Positions 46,368 to 61,300 of a DNA stretch of 64,000 bases are shown in pieces. A model generated the notes under the pieces. It did not search any database and was not told the DNA's origin. It worked only from the letters and a program-made list of their open reading frames with translations. The number at the start of each line of letters is the position of its first letter. Within the stretch, counting starts at the first letter, position 1. The translations under genes were made by a program, and so were the position numbers. This DNA comes from Membranipora membranacea (lineage: Eukaryota > Bryozoa > Gymnolaemata > Cheilostomatida > Membraniporidae), in contig OU612071.1 of assembly GCA_914767715.1 (NCBI GenBank), positions 4,278,001 through 4,342,000 on the forward strand. The letters run 5' to 3'.

Positions 46368-49300
46368 TCACATAAGTACCTGTTGTGTTTTGAGGAGCTT
46401 TCGCCGTTTGTTGTAAGCACCAGTAATGGCTGAGACACTGTCCTCCAGTAAGACTTTGAATACGTCGTCTACTAACGCATGCTTCACCGACTGCTCATCC
46501 TGATTGTAATTTAGCCATGATAGCTCCTCCTCCTTCAACTCCTACAACCAATCAGAACAGGGTTAACTAGGTCATGTGACCAGCGTGGACCAGTCATTAC
46601 ACAGCTATAGAACACATGACTAACGTAGACACTGAAAAGAGTATGGGTAACTGCCATTACCGAACAAGATTGGTCTGCCCAAATTTGCCGAGATGATCAA
46701 GCTCATACAGTCGGACCGGTTTGCAGTATGGTAATGTAGTTTGTGGGGCCTCCCTAAGGCTTGTTTAATAGTACATCACAACCGCTGAAAGATTGTGATT
46801 TACGACCTCTTTTCCCATCTGAGCCGAAAATGTATACCTGTTTCAGCCTTTCTCTTAACCATTGCCTGAGTGTACAATTCCCCTCCCTGTCGAGAAAAAA
46901 AATTCGTGTAGAATATTTGAATAATCTTTACCTGAGTGAGGATTGTGTCCACTTTGTCTCTGCGTTTGTTCCTGGACACAGACATTACCCGCGCAGACTT
47001 CATAGGATGTACAAGTTTGCCTGTTACGGCAGGATATATATGTCTGTGAATTATCTCTCTCACCCTACAAAATAGTACAATACAAAGGTCAAGGTCATTC
47101 AATTACAAACAGCACACATCTTTACATATGGATAGACCCGGTACGTGTTCTGACACCCCCCGACCAACCTACCCAATAAGCATCTCTACTTAAACTGCTG
47201 CTGCGAGTCAAGTATATTCGAAATACAGAATTCAATGTGAGTAAATTTACTCGACTTGCCACAGCAGTTTTTTGTTTCTTGTATAACTAAGGGGGCAAAA
47301 CAAGAGACAAGATAAAGCAAAAAAAACTATATCGACGACATGACATCGTGGACACATCACTTCACATCACTTCACATCACTTCACATCGCTTCACATCAC
47401 ATCACTTCCGTTGGATCTAGAGTCTCAAATAAACTAGAATTAATATCAAAGGTGTAGCGAACAGTTATATCTTAGCGGTGTCATTTAATCTTTATCAACA
47501 TGAGACAATGGTCCTACACAGAGTATGTAGTAAGTAGTACTAAGAGTAAGTATAGAGTGAGTAGTACGTACTCGTCCAGTGTAGTGGGAGGCTGACGATG
47601 TTTATAATGTCTGTTCAGTGGTCCTCTGACAAGCTGAGCTGATGCTGCACCACCAGGGGGAGCTTCACCATCCTCCTCGTTCTACAAAAATATAATTAGT
47701 CATAACAAGAGCTATTCGACTTACCAAGATAATAAAATTACGAGATATGGTCACACTTGGTTAGAAAGGGGCAGAATCCTGAGCTGTTACAGAGAGAAGT
47801 AACATGTAAATTAAGGTGAGCTATTTCCTACACACAAATACATTTAAAAATAACGCTATTGTGAATGTATCGGGCTTTGTTTTTATAGAGCCCACTATAA
47901 AGAGAACCCTCAGGCTATGAGCCTTTGTCGCTTGTGAGGCAAACCAAAAGTTGATGGTTTGCAAGACGACGCAAGACAGGGTATAACTATTTTGCTATTT
48001 TGTACCTTTACCAGCAAGAACGTAATTAGTTTGATACTCAGGCACCATATGTCAGTTCACTCTTCCAGTTCCCTGGTACAAGTGAGCTAAGGATAAGAGC
48101 ACTGATAACTACTACAGCTGAGTCATGTTATTTTGAGAGGGGCACACTGACATAGAGACTCATTGGTTGTTAGAGTCAATTTAGAGTGAGTACCTAACAT
48201 GTCCCCGCCCCTAATTTGTGGGTGGGACGGGTACTCACCTGATAGATATCCATCAGCATATCTCTGATGAAGTCAAACACAAAATGTCTGAAGGCCAGAT
48301 TACTCGTAGCCTCAAGTTCTAACATACTGCCAGTATCGAGATAGTCTGCGGGCGGCTCGAGAGAGTCCCACGACTCTCCGTAACGTCGAGCCTGCCAGAA
48401 TACGTCCAAAGCTGAGTCTGCAACGGCTTTAACCTGTAAATACAAAAGGCCAACTTCCAGTGACTATGGGCGATTTGAGGGAAGTTCCAGTTTGTTCTTA
48501 CAAAAATAGCTTACTGTCAAGAAGGTATTTTAGGTTCACCATAGAAAATATTAAATTTTTTTAGCTAAGTTTGCATGTTTCACCGATATGCAGTCCTCAG
48601 TCATAAGCAGTACAAAATCAAACTAACCTCAGGTTCCTGATGAGGGACGACAAATACAGGCTCGGGTACGACCACCCGACTTAGTATTTCCTTTGTTGGA
48701 ATGGCTCCTGATGTACCAGGTTTGCTCTCAGCTCCAAGGCCTGAATGAGAAAACCACCATATTATTGTTATCACTAATTACAGAGAGCGCAAACTCAATC
48801 AATCAAGTCGAGGCTGAAGACCTAATCAACATCATGCTCACCTGTAAATACCAGAGCTCAAACAAAGGCAAGGCCATAGTGTGAATACTGACCATCCAAC
48901 CTCCCTACATCTGCACTAGATACTTGTTAGGTGGTATCAACTGAAAGTCTAAAATCACTACTGAATCTCAGTATCGTTACAAGAAATTTAATGTGGCAAC
49001 TAAGCTTAGATTCATAAGTAGGGGTTGGGCCTTCTCAAAGTTTAATTGATTATATCTATCAGAGATAGACAAGATAGCAGCAAAATGTAGATTAAGACTA
49101 TTACTAATCAGTTTGCATAAACCAATCACAACTTACCAAAGTCCTCATCGAACCAATCACCATCGTTAGCTCCGAACACAGAGTCTATCTCCTTATCTAG
49201 CTGAGCCCACTGCTCGTGTCGAGCTTCCTCAACAAACGAGGGGAACAGAGACTTAGTGGGCGATCTCTGAGGGCTCGTAGACTGTAACAAGGGGGAGATA

Positions 49301-52300
49301 TTATCAACAATCTAACTACACGATACTGTGTGGTGTTTGAAATGATTGTACAATGGTATTCATATATTTATAGAATTTGAGCTGTGTGCGAGGAAAACAG
49401 GAAACTGAATAAATGATGGTACTAAGACCAATTAAAAAAACATATTCCTTATTTGATATTTTTGCATTCAGGTCACTGTAGATAGTGCGTTGATGATTAA
49501 GTTCACTCTCTTTATCTGATACAATCTATTTGTATTATTTGTAATCATCAACAGTAGAGAAGAAAATGACATGCCAAGGCTGTTGTGTTGTGTCCGCCCT
49601 TATAAGCCAAACACAACAACATAAGATATCTGACTCAGATGGAAAATGACAAGAGAACTTATTAGCTCCTACCTCCTCACTGCTGCTGGATTCTGGTGAT
49701 TTCACTGTCTGAGCCGGAGTAGGTGACAGGGTAGTAGTAGTGGAGGCTGATGCTGGTTTAGCTGTAGGGATAGAGAGAGGAGGTAACACTCCCAGTAAGC
49801 TGCTACTACTCGAGCTAGGAGGGGAGGTAGGCGTGTCTTCTGTAAACATAAGGAAAAATATGTGAGACATCAGAGGAAAGAAACGAATTATCCTGACATA
49901 AGTTGTCCCTGTCTGAACCACTGCTGCCACACAGACAAATTTTTGCCTTTTGAATTTTAACAGCTCAAAACTAACAAAATGAGGCTGGAATATCGGCATT
50001 GTCACCTGATGGGCAAATAACTTGCAAAGACCGATTGCCAAAATGAGGGTATGAAATTAATTATCTAGCTGAAATACTGACATAGTTACTGTCTCACTCC
50101 TTGAATATAATGACGTCATCACCTATGCACTGAAACTGTTTGATGTGAAAACTAATGTCAGTCACGTGGAACCCAAAAAGTTGTTTGGCAATATGAACAC
50201 CTGAACATTGCCACGTCCCAGTTGATACAAAGATTTCTTGCATAAATGCTAACCATCTTGTTTTGGTTTTGAGGGCACTTGATTTTCCTTGTCCTCAATC
50301 TCAGTTTTTTCCTTCACTTCACCAGCAAGTGGCACTTCTTGTTTCTGCTTCGATGTTACATCCTGTTGAGTGGATGAGGGTGTGGCTTGTGATGCTAGCT
50401 CCGCCCTCTTCTGTTTCCATAACGACATAGCAGCAGTGAGTGAGCCAGTGATGATGTCAGAGCAGACAGCCTCCAGAGCCTGCTCATCATGAGCTGCCGG
50501 CTACGGGAAACAAAACACTCAATGATTCAGCAATGTTAAAACAACTAGAATGTGTCGGGTACAAAAAGGCTTAAGCTAGAAGCTTCTCTTGTTTCTTATA
50601 GTTACAAAAAGGCGTCACACAAGAAAACTTGCGGCACAATAAATAGGAAATTGTTTCTGTCACGAAGTTTATCTAGTTGCCAGGATGAGGAGGTGACTTA
50701 TATCATCACAGGCATGATATTTGAGTAATTATACACTATTATTGCAGACTGATGAACAACTATTTATGGCGAAAAATCCACCAAGTATCAAATCGCTATC
50801 ATGCTTCATGATTCACTCAACAAGTCAAAAATATCAAAGTCAAACTAACCTTCTGTTTAGAGGTCACCTCCTCCTGTTTTGAGATCTCAGTCTTCACTGA
50901 TTCATCATCAGCAGGAAGATCTCTAGGTGTAGGAGTTAGCTCCCTTGTGTCCTCACTGCTAGTAGACGATTTGTCCTCCTCAGAATGAGATTTGAGTGGG
51001 AGACTGTCATCAAGCCCGGCATCTAAATTGTCGAAATAAGTTCATTGAAAATTAAAGGGGAATCCAAACATGAAATGAAAGTAGCCTGAAAAACTAACAT
51101 GTCAAAAAGATGGTTTGAAAGGAATTTTAGCAAGCAGAGCTCTCCGACTTGACCAAATTATATCAAGATTATATTATTGCAGAGAAATAATCTATCAAGA
51201 GTAGTTTTGTCATCGTGGTTTTTGTATACGTCTAGTGCAATAACACAGCTCATCTCCAGAACATTTGGTCCTTGTTCAAGATGACCTTGTTCAGGGGTCA
51301 CCAGAATTAATTCAGTCCGCACTAGGTTTTGTACATGGCCTACCAGATCACAAATTCATACCCTTAACCACCACATCTTCATCACCGGGTCGAGTATTGC
51401 GTAACAAAATTATGATAACAACCCAAATTGCTGGGTTATATTGTTTAACACCAAGTTCCAAATAGATATGGTATATATGCGAATAGTAGTCTTACCTGAG
51501 TCATCGCCCACTGACGACTCCAGAGATAGGAGACTTCTCGGAGTCGTCTCCTCAGCTATACTAACTCCTATATCGGCCTGGGATTCTAAAATGGTAAGAG
51601 ACAAAACATGACACTATACTTGGATTATGCAAATTCAATAATTTCAGGCAATAGAAGGTTTTAACCACAGAAGGCAGTTTGTTATCAACACTAAGATATC
51701 ATATTCACATCTATCTATCAAGGGACATAAGCGAACAAGCAATATGCATTTGGTCTGAGAGAATTTACAAACTAGGACGCCAAAATTTGGTCACTTGAAG
51801 ACACCCAAACAATTACTCCACAGGAGAAAAGATTATTAAGGTATCTTATATCAAGACACTGAAGAAAACTAGGTTGTTTTCCGTAACAACTGATACTGGA
51901 TTTAAGTCAATTTACCAAACATGATCATCCATTCGATCTTGGCTCCTACCAGATACTGCGGCTGATTATTGTATATATAATTTCAGTTGCGCTTTAAAAA
52001 TGAATAACCATAGTGACCAGTGACAAGTGATCACTGATCGGGTGATAAGTGACAAGTGCCAATTGATCCGTCATCAGTGACTAGTGTATATATGTATATA
52101 AGTAATATACTCACGGTTGAGCTCGTCGAGATGGATATCCTCAGCGAATGATTCCACTGCTGACGCTGCTGACCTTATAACCTTATCTAGCTCTGATTCT
52201 TCCTCTACTGTGGATCCGCTGCTTGTCGTACTCCGCGGGGTGGTGTCATCTTCTCTTCCCTGATAAGACAATAAGATCTTAACACTCGGACTTTTGATAT

Positions 52301-55300
52301 AAATAAATTGTGGCTAACTGCAACCTCATATTTTGGATCACACAGGCTTGGTACTCATGGGTTCACTTTCAACAATGTAACAGAAGCACCTTCAGACCTG
52401 TATTGTCTAAGCATATGAGCTGTATAACCCATAATCTGTTAAGAATTTAATTATTTCGATATGAATCGATCCATAAGAACAATCCGTGAGCTGAGTAATC
52501 CATCGTAAGTTAAGGGACCATTTATTGCAATACAGCCAGAAATAGAATTTTGAAAGTACAATTACTGGTTTGAATTAAGATAGTGTACCAGAAATTTAGC
52601 CAATTGTGCATGTCTAGCAATGAGACTCATTGCTCACCTTTTCAGCTGACGGTTTTCCCTCAATAAGAGCAGCACGAGAGGATAACTCCTCAGGTACAAA
52701 CTGAGGAGATTTACTACCCAGAGATAACCTGCTAGAGCTGGAGTTGCCTCCTTCTGAGGAGCCTGTGATGTTCTCAGATATCATCCTCTCCAATTCATTA
52801 AAGTCCTTCTGTGATTTCTACAGGGGAGATAATAAGATAATATAATACATCCATAAACACTACAGGGGAGATAATAATATTAATCATGAGTTTAGTTATA
52901 TACTGCTTGATGTAAGCCACAATTGGTACTATTCTAATCAGCTATACACTACATTATTACTGTATCCAAGCACCCCATAGCCAACCCTGACTAATGGAAC
53001 CTACTGGTACTCATCGGAACACAGCTTTTCAGGTGACGCCAGTGGGCATGGAAATAATATGAGAGTAGATAATATTTTATATCCATAAACTCTACAGGGG
53101 AGATAATAAATAGCAAAGTATATCAATGATTAATACAAGAGAGGTATAAAAACTGCAGTTAGTGTAATATAACATATTTCAGCCAAAAATAAGAATTATT
53201 AAGAATAATTATGATTAATTGGCATCTGTCAAATTAGCAAGTTGAAAGGCATTTGATGATATTTGGATTATTTCAATTCCTGTTATCATCACATCTCAGT
53301 ATATAATGGTAGAACACTGCTCAGAATTTCTTTTAGAAACAAATTAATGTTAAATCTTATACTAGTCAGTGATATTTCATTAGTATCGGCGATCGATATC
53401 AAGGGGCGGGGAATCTCACTAGATCTCAGAATTAGTTTCGTAGTACCTTTCTTTAATTTTCGGATAAATAAAAATCTAATTTAAATTTAAAACCGCTTTA
53501 ACTATACAGTCCCGGAAGTAAAATCGAACTTACAGTTTCCATATCACTGCCTGCCTCACTGATTCTGGGTGTGGACTGAGCGAGCTGTCCATCCTTTTCT
53601 ATCTCTCCGCCCACTTCCTGTTTTTCATCCTTCTGTCTTTGTGCTGTCTCATTGAGCTCCTCATCCGACTCCTGGGTCAGTGAGAGATCATTGTCAGCTA
53701 GGGCTGCAGCCAGCTCATCATGTAGAGAGAGAAGAGGCTCCTGAGAATAATCAATCAATCAATCAATCAATCATATGAAAACGAGGCATTAGTTACTTTT
53801 ACTCTCAATCACGGAATATCAATTACTTATCAAGCCAGTTGCCTCTTTACATCTTTGCATCACCTGTATGACCCTACCATTTGATAAGGGTTAGAATGAG
53901 GGTGCCTGGGCCCTTCTCATGGAAAGGTTTAGGACTGAGTTTCCTGAAAAAAATATCAGAGCTGCCTCAGGATCAGTAAAGAAAACTTTGACACTATCCT
54001 CCAACATGTAAGGCCAGCTATAGAGAAAGTAGATACCCATCTGAGCAAAGACATATGTGACATTGAATTGGCAACTGGAGACTCTTTCACTCCCTCACTC
54101 TCCTTTCGGATTTCCTCAAGTGCACATAATCATATGAGAGCAAAGGGAGGAAACATTTCCAGAAAATTATTTGTATCTAGTGAGTCAGTAATCCTCCCAA
54201 ACTTGGATTATTTGCTAAGGTTCTTGAAATAATGGAGTGGGAGAAATTACCTGCTGTTGAGTAACATTTTCTTGATAGGCTGATTCTAGCAAATCATCAA
54301 CTATAGACTCATCTGCTACTGATTCTGCAGATTCTGATTGGCTAAAAGATCTCTCCTTGACAGGTGATTGGTCAATCTTCTCATCAATCTTAATCTCTGA
54401 TTGGATAGGTTGATCCTTCACTGTTGGTGATTGGACAGGAGTTATATCAGCTGACTTTGCTATTGATGGTGATTGGTCAATTTTGGTAGCCTCAGGTTCT
54501 CGACGGGGTGACTGGATTCCTAGACTGATCAGGGAACCATCACTTTCAAAGTCGGATTCTTCTGTCTTCGTTTTCTCAGTGGATGCAACACTTTCCTCTA
54601 TCACTGCAAAAAAACAACATTGCATGATTCAATGAGAGTTGGAATATATGCTGGGGTGAATCAAGTTGCACACAATTCAAAAGCAGTGACCATTTGGACA
54701 GCAGAATAAAACATACTTGTTTCTTCTCAGAAGATAAGAAATTGTCAGCCATTGCAGAGAAGTTTATACACTCACCTTCTGATTTGATTGTTGCAGATGA
54801 GCGCTCTGATCCATCAGGTGATTTGCTGCGGTCCTGCTCTGATTTACTGAGATCCTGCTCAGACTTGCTGCGATCCTGCTCTGATTTGCTGCGATCCTGC
54901 TCTGATTGGTCATGCTCAGATTTACTCAGATCTTTCTCGCTCTTTATTGACTCTGAATGTACAGAGCTGAAATCACTTCTGTACGAGTCAAGGTATTCCG
55001 GTTCTGGTTCGTCGGCTATCGATCGCTCAGACTCGAGGATATCCAGAGGTGACTTTCTCTCAGGGGAGACAAGTCTGGGCTTGTCATCCAACTTCAGTAA
55101 ATCTTCTTCAGGTTTCTGTTAAAGACAAAATGTATTATTTACTATTATCGCACCGATAGGTTCAATCAAGTAGTTATACAATACTATCAAGTATAAGTCA
55201 CAATACCATCAAACAAATATCAAGTTGTGACCCTGCTGACAGTATTACACACTGTTACAAATACATGTTACAACTACCTTTTCACCACAAGGATGCTTTT

Positions 55301-58300
55301 AATGATCACTAATACAAATTCTGAGAAGATCAATTTCATAAATTCATTATTTCTCCACATCCCAGTGTTCTGTTCAAAATCCCGGCATAGCAATCACAAA
55401 CTCTCACCTCTTCTACTAGAGTCATCAGGGGCACCTCAGGCTCTGCAGGCTTCTGTTGAGGAGCAGCAGCGGCAGTGATGTCGGTGAGATCGAGCTGTAA
55501 CAGAGACTCCTCCTCCGGCTCAGCAGCCCTCACATTGGTGTCAGAAGTGGTGGACTCCACCTTCTCACTGAATACTTCTGATACGATACTCGCCTCATCG
55601 CTGATAGATTTAGTGACAGATCGGGATCGTGATCTGGCTCTTGTGGGTGATTGTGATCTTGACCTACTTCTGCTTGTGTATGATTGTGTCCTGGAGCGGC
55701 TTCGTGACCTTGACCTGAAGAGCAAGAGTTAAACAAATACAACACTAGTCACAATGTGTTATTGTTCAAGGGTGTTACACACAAAGCTGGAAAACTAGGT
55801 AAAAACATAGAATGTGTAACATCAATTATAAGTTTGTAGGATCAGTAAAAGCGAAGAGTGTAATAGTCAAACCTTGATGATAACATTATTGATCAGAAGG
55901 TAACGCATAGGAATTTGAACAACATAGATTGAGCATCCATCGGACCGTCTCATAGGTACCAGAGTCAAACCAAGGCTAATGCGTACCATACATGGGATTC
56001 TCATTACCTGCTTGTCCGTGATATAGTTCTCGAGGTTGGAGACCTTGACCTGCTAGATGATCTTGACCTACTTCTGCTGTGAGTTCTGGACCATGTAGGT
56101 GTAGCAGTTCTAGAGTCTGATTTAGCCTCTGTAATTGTACGGGAACTAGCCTCAGAGTCTGTCCTGGAGCGGGGCTTTGTTTGATCATCCTCAACTTCAG
56201 GTTTGTCATCAAATACTGGAACCTCATCTAAGACAAAGATAAATAAAGTGGATGGGATTCACTGTGATGGATACACTGGGAATGACACACAAAACAGGAG
56301 ATTTATTATTGCATGAATATAATAGCATGAATTATTTCATGCAGTCTAAGCATATTCAGAAAGACCTAGGTGTGATGACCTCATGTGGGTTTCAATAATA
56401 AGCGGTGGGAAGTATTCAAACTTGATTAACTTTTACCATCTGAGATGAACACGCTATTAGTGTCATATTGATGTCAGTGTGGAAATGTAGCAAATAATAC
56501 ATTGAGGAATTTCAAGACTGAAATAACATTTAAATGTATCGACAATATCAATACGCATACAGAATCGCCATAATCGCTTCGATCTAAATCATACCAACCT
56601 TTTAGGTCCATCAGACTTGGTGTAGCCTCAGTGACAGGCATATTGAGCCCCACCTTAGCAGGAGACATACTGTCAAGGTTCAATAGGTCATCCTCAGCCT
56701 GACTCAGCAATGACTCGCTGTGCTTAGAGGACTGTAGATATAAAAGAAATACACATTCAAACTTTGTACAACAAGTCCGCTCCACTGGTGGACCACTGGT
56801 GGTCCGCTCCAATGGTGGTCCGCTCCACTGGTACATATCTCTCTTTTATGTAATTCCCAATCATAAAGAAAAACCAACCAACCGATTTCCGATACCAGTT
56901 AGGCAAGATCTTTCAACCTTCACCATTCCTTCACCCTTCACTTCTAGCGGTAGTACGCTAAGATTTAGATTAAGATTTGGTTTATTTCATTCAGTGATCA
57001 TCAAAGACGATGGTATTGAATGCGATGCAATGGTGTGGCATGTGTGGCGAAAAATTTAAAAAAAAGCAACTGAAACCTTTTTCCTTGTTTATCAGTGTGT
57101 TATCATGCTAAGTCATGAAAAAGTTACCTGTATGGACTCAAGCTCGTCCTGTATACTCTCAGCGATACTCTCAGCGATGCTGTCGCTGGCAGACGAGGAT
57201 TTTCTCCTCCTCTCCACCCTCTCCGAGTCTCCAGCGAGCGGAGAGCTGGAGGTAGACAGAGGAGCAGGCTTGTGTTTGTCTGTAGGTGAGCGGACCTGGG
57301 GCAGCTGACGGGGTGTGGCCTTGGAGATCTCAGATTCAAAGTCATCACCGTAAGCATCTGGTGTTTTCTGTAACATTTATATAACATTAGGAAGTGATGT
57401 CAGCCATTAAAGCTTTGGGCATATGGTTTGAATTAGTTTGGTAGACAGGCTGTAACAACATTATGTTAGATATGCATTTAGGAGATCCATCAATGCCGAC
57501 AGACTGTATATCTATTCCTTTTTCGGACAAACCAAAGAGGAGTAAATATTGCTGAGTATAGTGTTGCTAGTTCGGGGATGACATAATGCCAATATAGTTT
57601 GAGGAGGTTTAGTGAATGCTAGCTAACTTCACTATTATTTATACGTGTGCAAAAATTCCAGACTTTCCTCCTCAAGTTTCTGAGGGTACATTATTCACAG
57701 CTGATAAATAATCTCACCTCTCTACTATCAGATAAGGTAGAGTCGACACTTTTAGCTCCTCCACTGTCACTTCTTTGTCTCTCATAGCTGGCTGGACGAG
57801 CGGAACTCAACTGTGTAATAAGACAAGATAATATAGATAAACAATCTTACAACACAGATCCAGGACAATGTAGATTAGTCTGACACAAGACTGTGTGCCT
57901 GAGGCACTGTTGATTATGTAGTATGGATGTCACTCAAAACACAATCATGACGACAGATAGAATTTGAGAAGATTTTACCCACAGATATTGCCATGATGTT
58001 CAAACGAAACGACATGAAGTGTTCATGTTGAGAGTCTAAACTGTGCATTACACAACATAGGCAATCTGTTCCAATTTATTGTTGAACAGAACAGTATACC
58101 CTTACAGCTTGGTTCCTGCTCGGTGGCTTCCCAATGAAATGCTTCTTAGCACCCTGACATAAAAATGTCAAAGTCCATGTGAATCTTAGTAGGTAAGATA
58201 TCCCAACTAAAACCATCTTAGTACAATAAAATGAAAGCATACCTGAGAAGTTAATGATTTGCCGACGAGAGGTTTCTGTATAACACTGGGCTGTGGAGTC

Positions 58301-61300
58301 GGCTGCTCAGCATCACTGGTTCCGCTTGAGTGCCTCTGTCTGCCTCCATTATCTGATCCTGAACTAGAAGGAGCTCGAGGCTGTTTTATCTACAGAAAGA
58401 CAATTATAATGTCAGTTAACAATGCCTACCAGAAGAGCAGAAAATTATACGACTAAACCAAACAAAATGCTCTCTTTGCTAATAACAATTATATTCTGAA
58501 ATCTTTTCACTTGAAGGCATGCATGCACGATTGCAAACTGAGTTCACTCTTTAAACGGACATACAGAGAAAAATACTATCACCAATCAAGGTGTGAGCTT
58601 TGATAAAGACAAATAAAAACCAATGATTGATAATTTTCAACAATCAAATGCGTGATTGACCAATCAGATTTTTCTTAGATTTCTCATCCAATCACAATAT
58701 GATATCTCACCTGTGGTCTCATAGCTACAGACAAAGCTGCACTAGTAGCAGATGTAGTACTAGCTGTATGCGAATGCATGGCAGCTAAATCATCCATCTC
58801 TTTCTTCATTCTCAGCATATCCTCCTCATAATACTACAACAACCAATCAGTACAGAGATATGGTAGATGACGGGATTCAAAAGCCACTAGCTCTAGCTCA
58901 AATTTACTAGTCTTATATTTACTAGCTGTTGCCCACCGCTGTGACCTGATGTAAATCACTCCTAAAAACAACTTGCTTTTTTTTTGCCATGATGAATAGA
59001 GACATGGTAGGTGATGGGATTTAAAATACGCAAGCTCTAGCTGAGATTTGCTTGCCTGATACTAGAAAGTACCTCACTGCTAATGGTCGTTGTGAGCTGA
59101 TTTAAATCGACCAATTTACCAATCATGCAACCCTGGACTTTCTTTTGACTTGCCAAGATCATTTGAATGGCTCGGCAATTTCTCTGTCAGCGTTTCCCTC
59201 TGACTTCAAGCCTGTGAGCTTGAGTTAAATTGGCTAACAAGGCGACAAGTGCACCAAGCCAGCCCAAACTGCTAGAATTTTTCACCTGGTTACTTTAACA
59301 AGTCTAGGAACTCAAGCTAAATTGTCTAAACTAGGTTTTACCTCTATCTGTTTCTTGTAGGCATCCTGTTTCTTATGGAACTCATATTTCTGTCTGGTTT
59401 TCTTCATCATAGCATGACGTCTCTTAGCCTCGTCCAGCTGATGCTGGAGGGCTGACAGCTGGCATTCCTGGTCGGTATCTGAGGCTGTCTCTGTAAGAGC
59501 AAAGGTCAAGGTTAGATATTAAGGTCATTGAAGGTACAGTCACAAAGCTCAAAGATGAAAAGAGTTATCTTGTTATTCATGAGTTGATAAGTTTGTTCTA
59601 CTGTTGGGTTAAACTATTTTGAAGGAGGCTTAAAATTCCCTAGAAATATGACTGGTCATTTGTAACACTCCACAACTAGCAAGATACGTTTTTGCCTGTT
59701 TCACAAGCTTTGTTGTGTTGACACAACAATAAGAACCAAGACAGGCTAGATACATTTCCTGTCATATCTAGTTCGATTCAAACAAAGTTCTGCTTGTTTT
59801 GAATGATTCTGAAAGCAAAGAAGTTGAGGGAATTAAATTTGCCAGTCTCTGAATTTCTGAACTAGCGAACTAGTCTAATAAAGTCAGAAGATGTGTATTT
59901 GAAGACATTGCAAGCAGGACAGCCACACTTCCAAATCTGTCAGAATATACACCATACTACAAACCCACTCTATTAGACATCAATATGTGCCAGAGTCACT
60001 CACTCATCTAAATTGACTCAGCACGTCTATGCAACTAAAAACAGTGAATTTGATTTACAATTTCCTGTCAAAGGGGAGATTTTCAGGAGAAATTTCATTG
60101 GGCAAAAATGTGGAAGTTCTACAGGTCACACCACACTGGGTGACTTCAACAGTGCCGCCATTGAAATAGGGATTGACAACAACCTCAGCAGATCTTCTGT
60201 GGATTGATCCACTTATTAATGTAGAGACGCTAACTTGATATAAGCTTTCTGAGAAGTGTAGCAAACCCTTTCAAAGTGCTCAAACTTTGCCACAGTTGCT
60301 GGCATTCCGTTATAAAACTCAGTCCAATTTCGGTTGGGATTCGGTTGATGAAGGATTGCAATTACCAGTAACCTGGCATAGTTCAAACACTTAAACTGCG
60401 TAAAACCAAGTTAAAGATCTGATGAGGTTGCAGTGTGGCCTTGACCTCAAAATTACAGTATCACTAATTAAAGACTAGCTCACAACAACTCATCTAATCA
60501 GAGAGATAGAGAGGAATAGTTCACACATACAAAGTCTAAGATCACTCTCTGGTGACTTAACAGGTCACCCCTTACCCTTCTTCAGCTTCTTACGCTCCTG
60601 CTCACCAGCAGCTACAGGGGCGGAGGCAGATTGCTTTATCTCCCCTGATACCACACACAAGATGCATTAACAAAATCACAACAGAAAGGGACAACACAGA
60701 ACCAGGGAAAGGAGAGAGAGATGATTCATTTGGAAAAGTGGGATCCGAGAGGTCAAAAACAACTCAATTGAAACAAAATCATGACTAGGTAGAAAAAACT
60801 AAAAATTAAAAAGTTGAAGATATTGATGTTACAAAAAGTCAGGACAAAATCTCAGCAAAAAATATTTATTCATTATCAGTCGTCAGTCAAATGTTCTAAC
60901 TTTCTACGTCTAGGGAAATCTTTTTGATAAAAATCCATCTCATAAAATTCGAATAAATGCAGAATGATTTAAATTTAGCTGTTTTTATCCATAAACAAAC
61001 ATGTTGTTGGAAATTACGGTGATCAACAGTCAAAGCTGTGGTTATGTATTTGAGGCAAAAGACAGCAATGATATCAGCTACATCCCCTATGAAAAATGTT
61101 TTTAAACTACTGCTGCCTTCTAAAGGGAAAATAATATGCACCAACTGATCTTCAAAATCAGGGTATGAATTTAACGGACAGTGTGATGACGTCACAAGTG
61201 TCAACTAGTAAGACAGTAACTATGTACGCTAGATAATTAATTTCATTCCCTGATTTTGACAATCAGTTTGTGCAAATTATTTGACCATTAGGTGACATTG

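Noticed and set aside
49137-49281. CAP-Gly domain at GANDGDWFDEDF
   Set aside because: NDG resembles part of the CAP-Gly pattern, but no glycine-rich core or GxWxGVE-like segment is present around it.
54694-55122. 142-residue plus-strand frame
   Set aside because: Exactly opposite the CEP350 exon 55115-54776; its LLRSCSD repeats are the reverse of the coding heptads.
55475-55732. Plus-strand frame in CEP350
   Set aside because: Antisense shadow of the Ser/Arg-rich exon 55714-55408.
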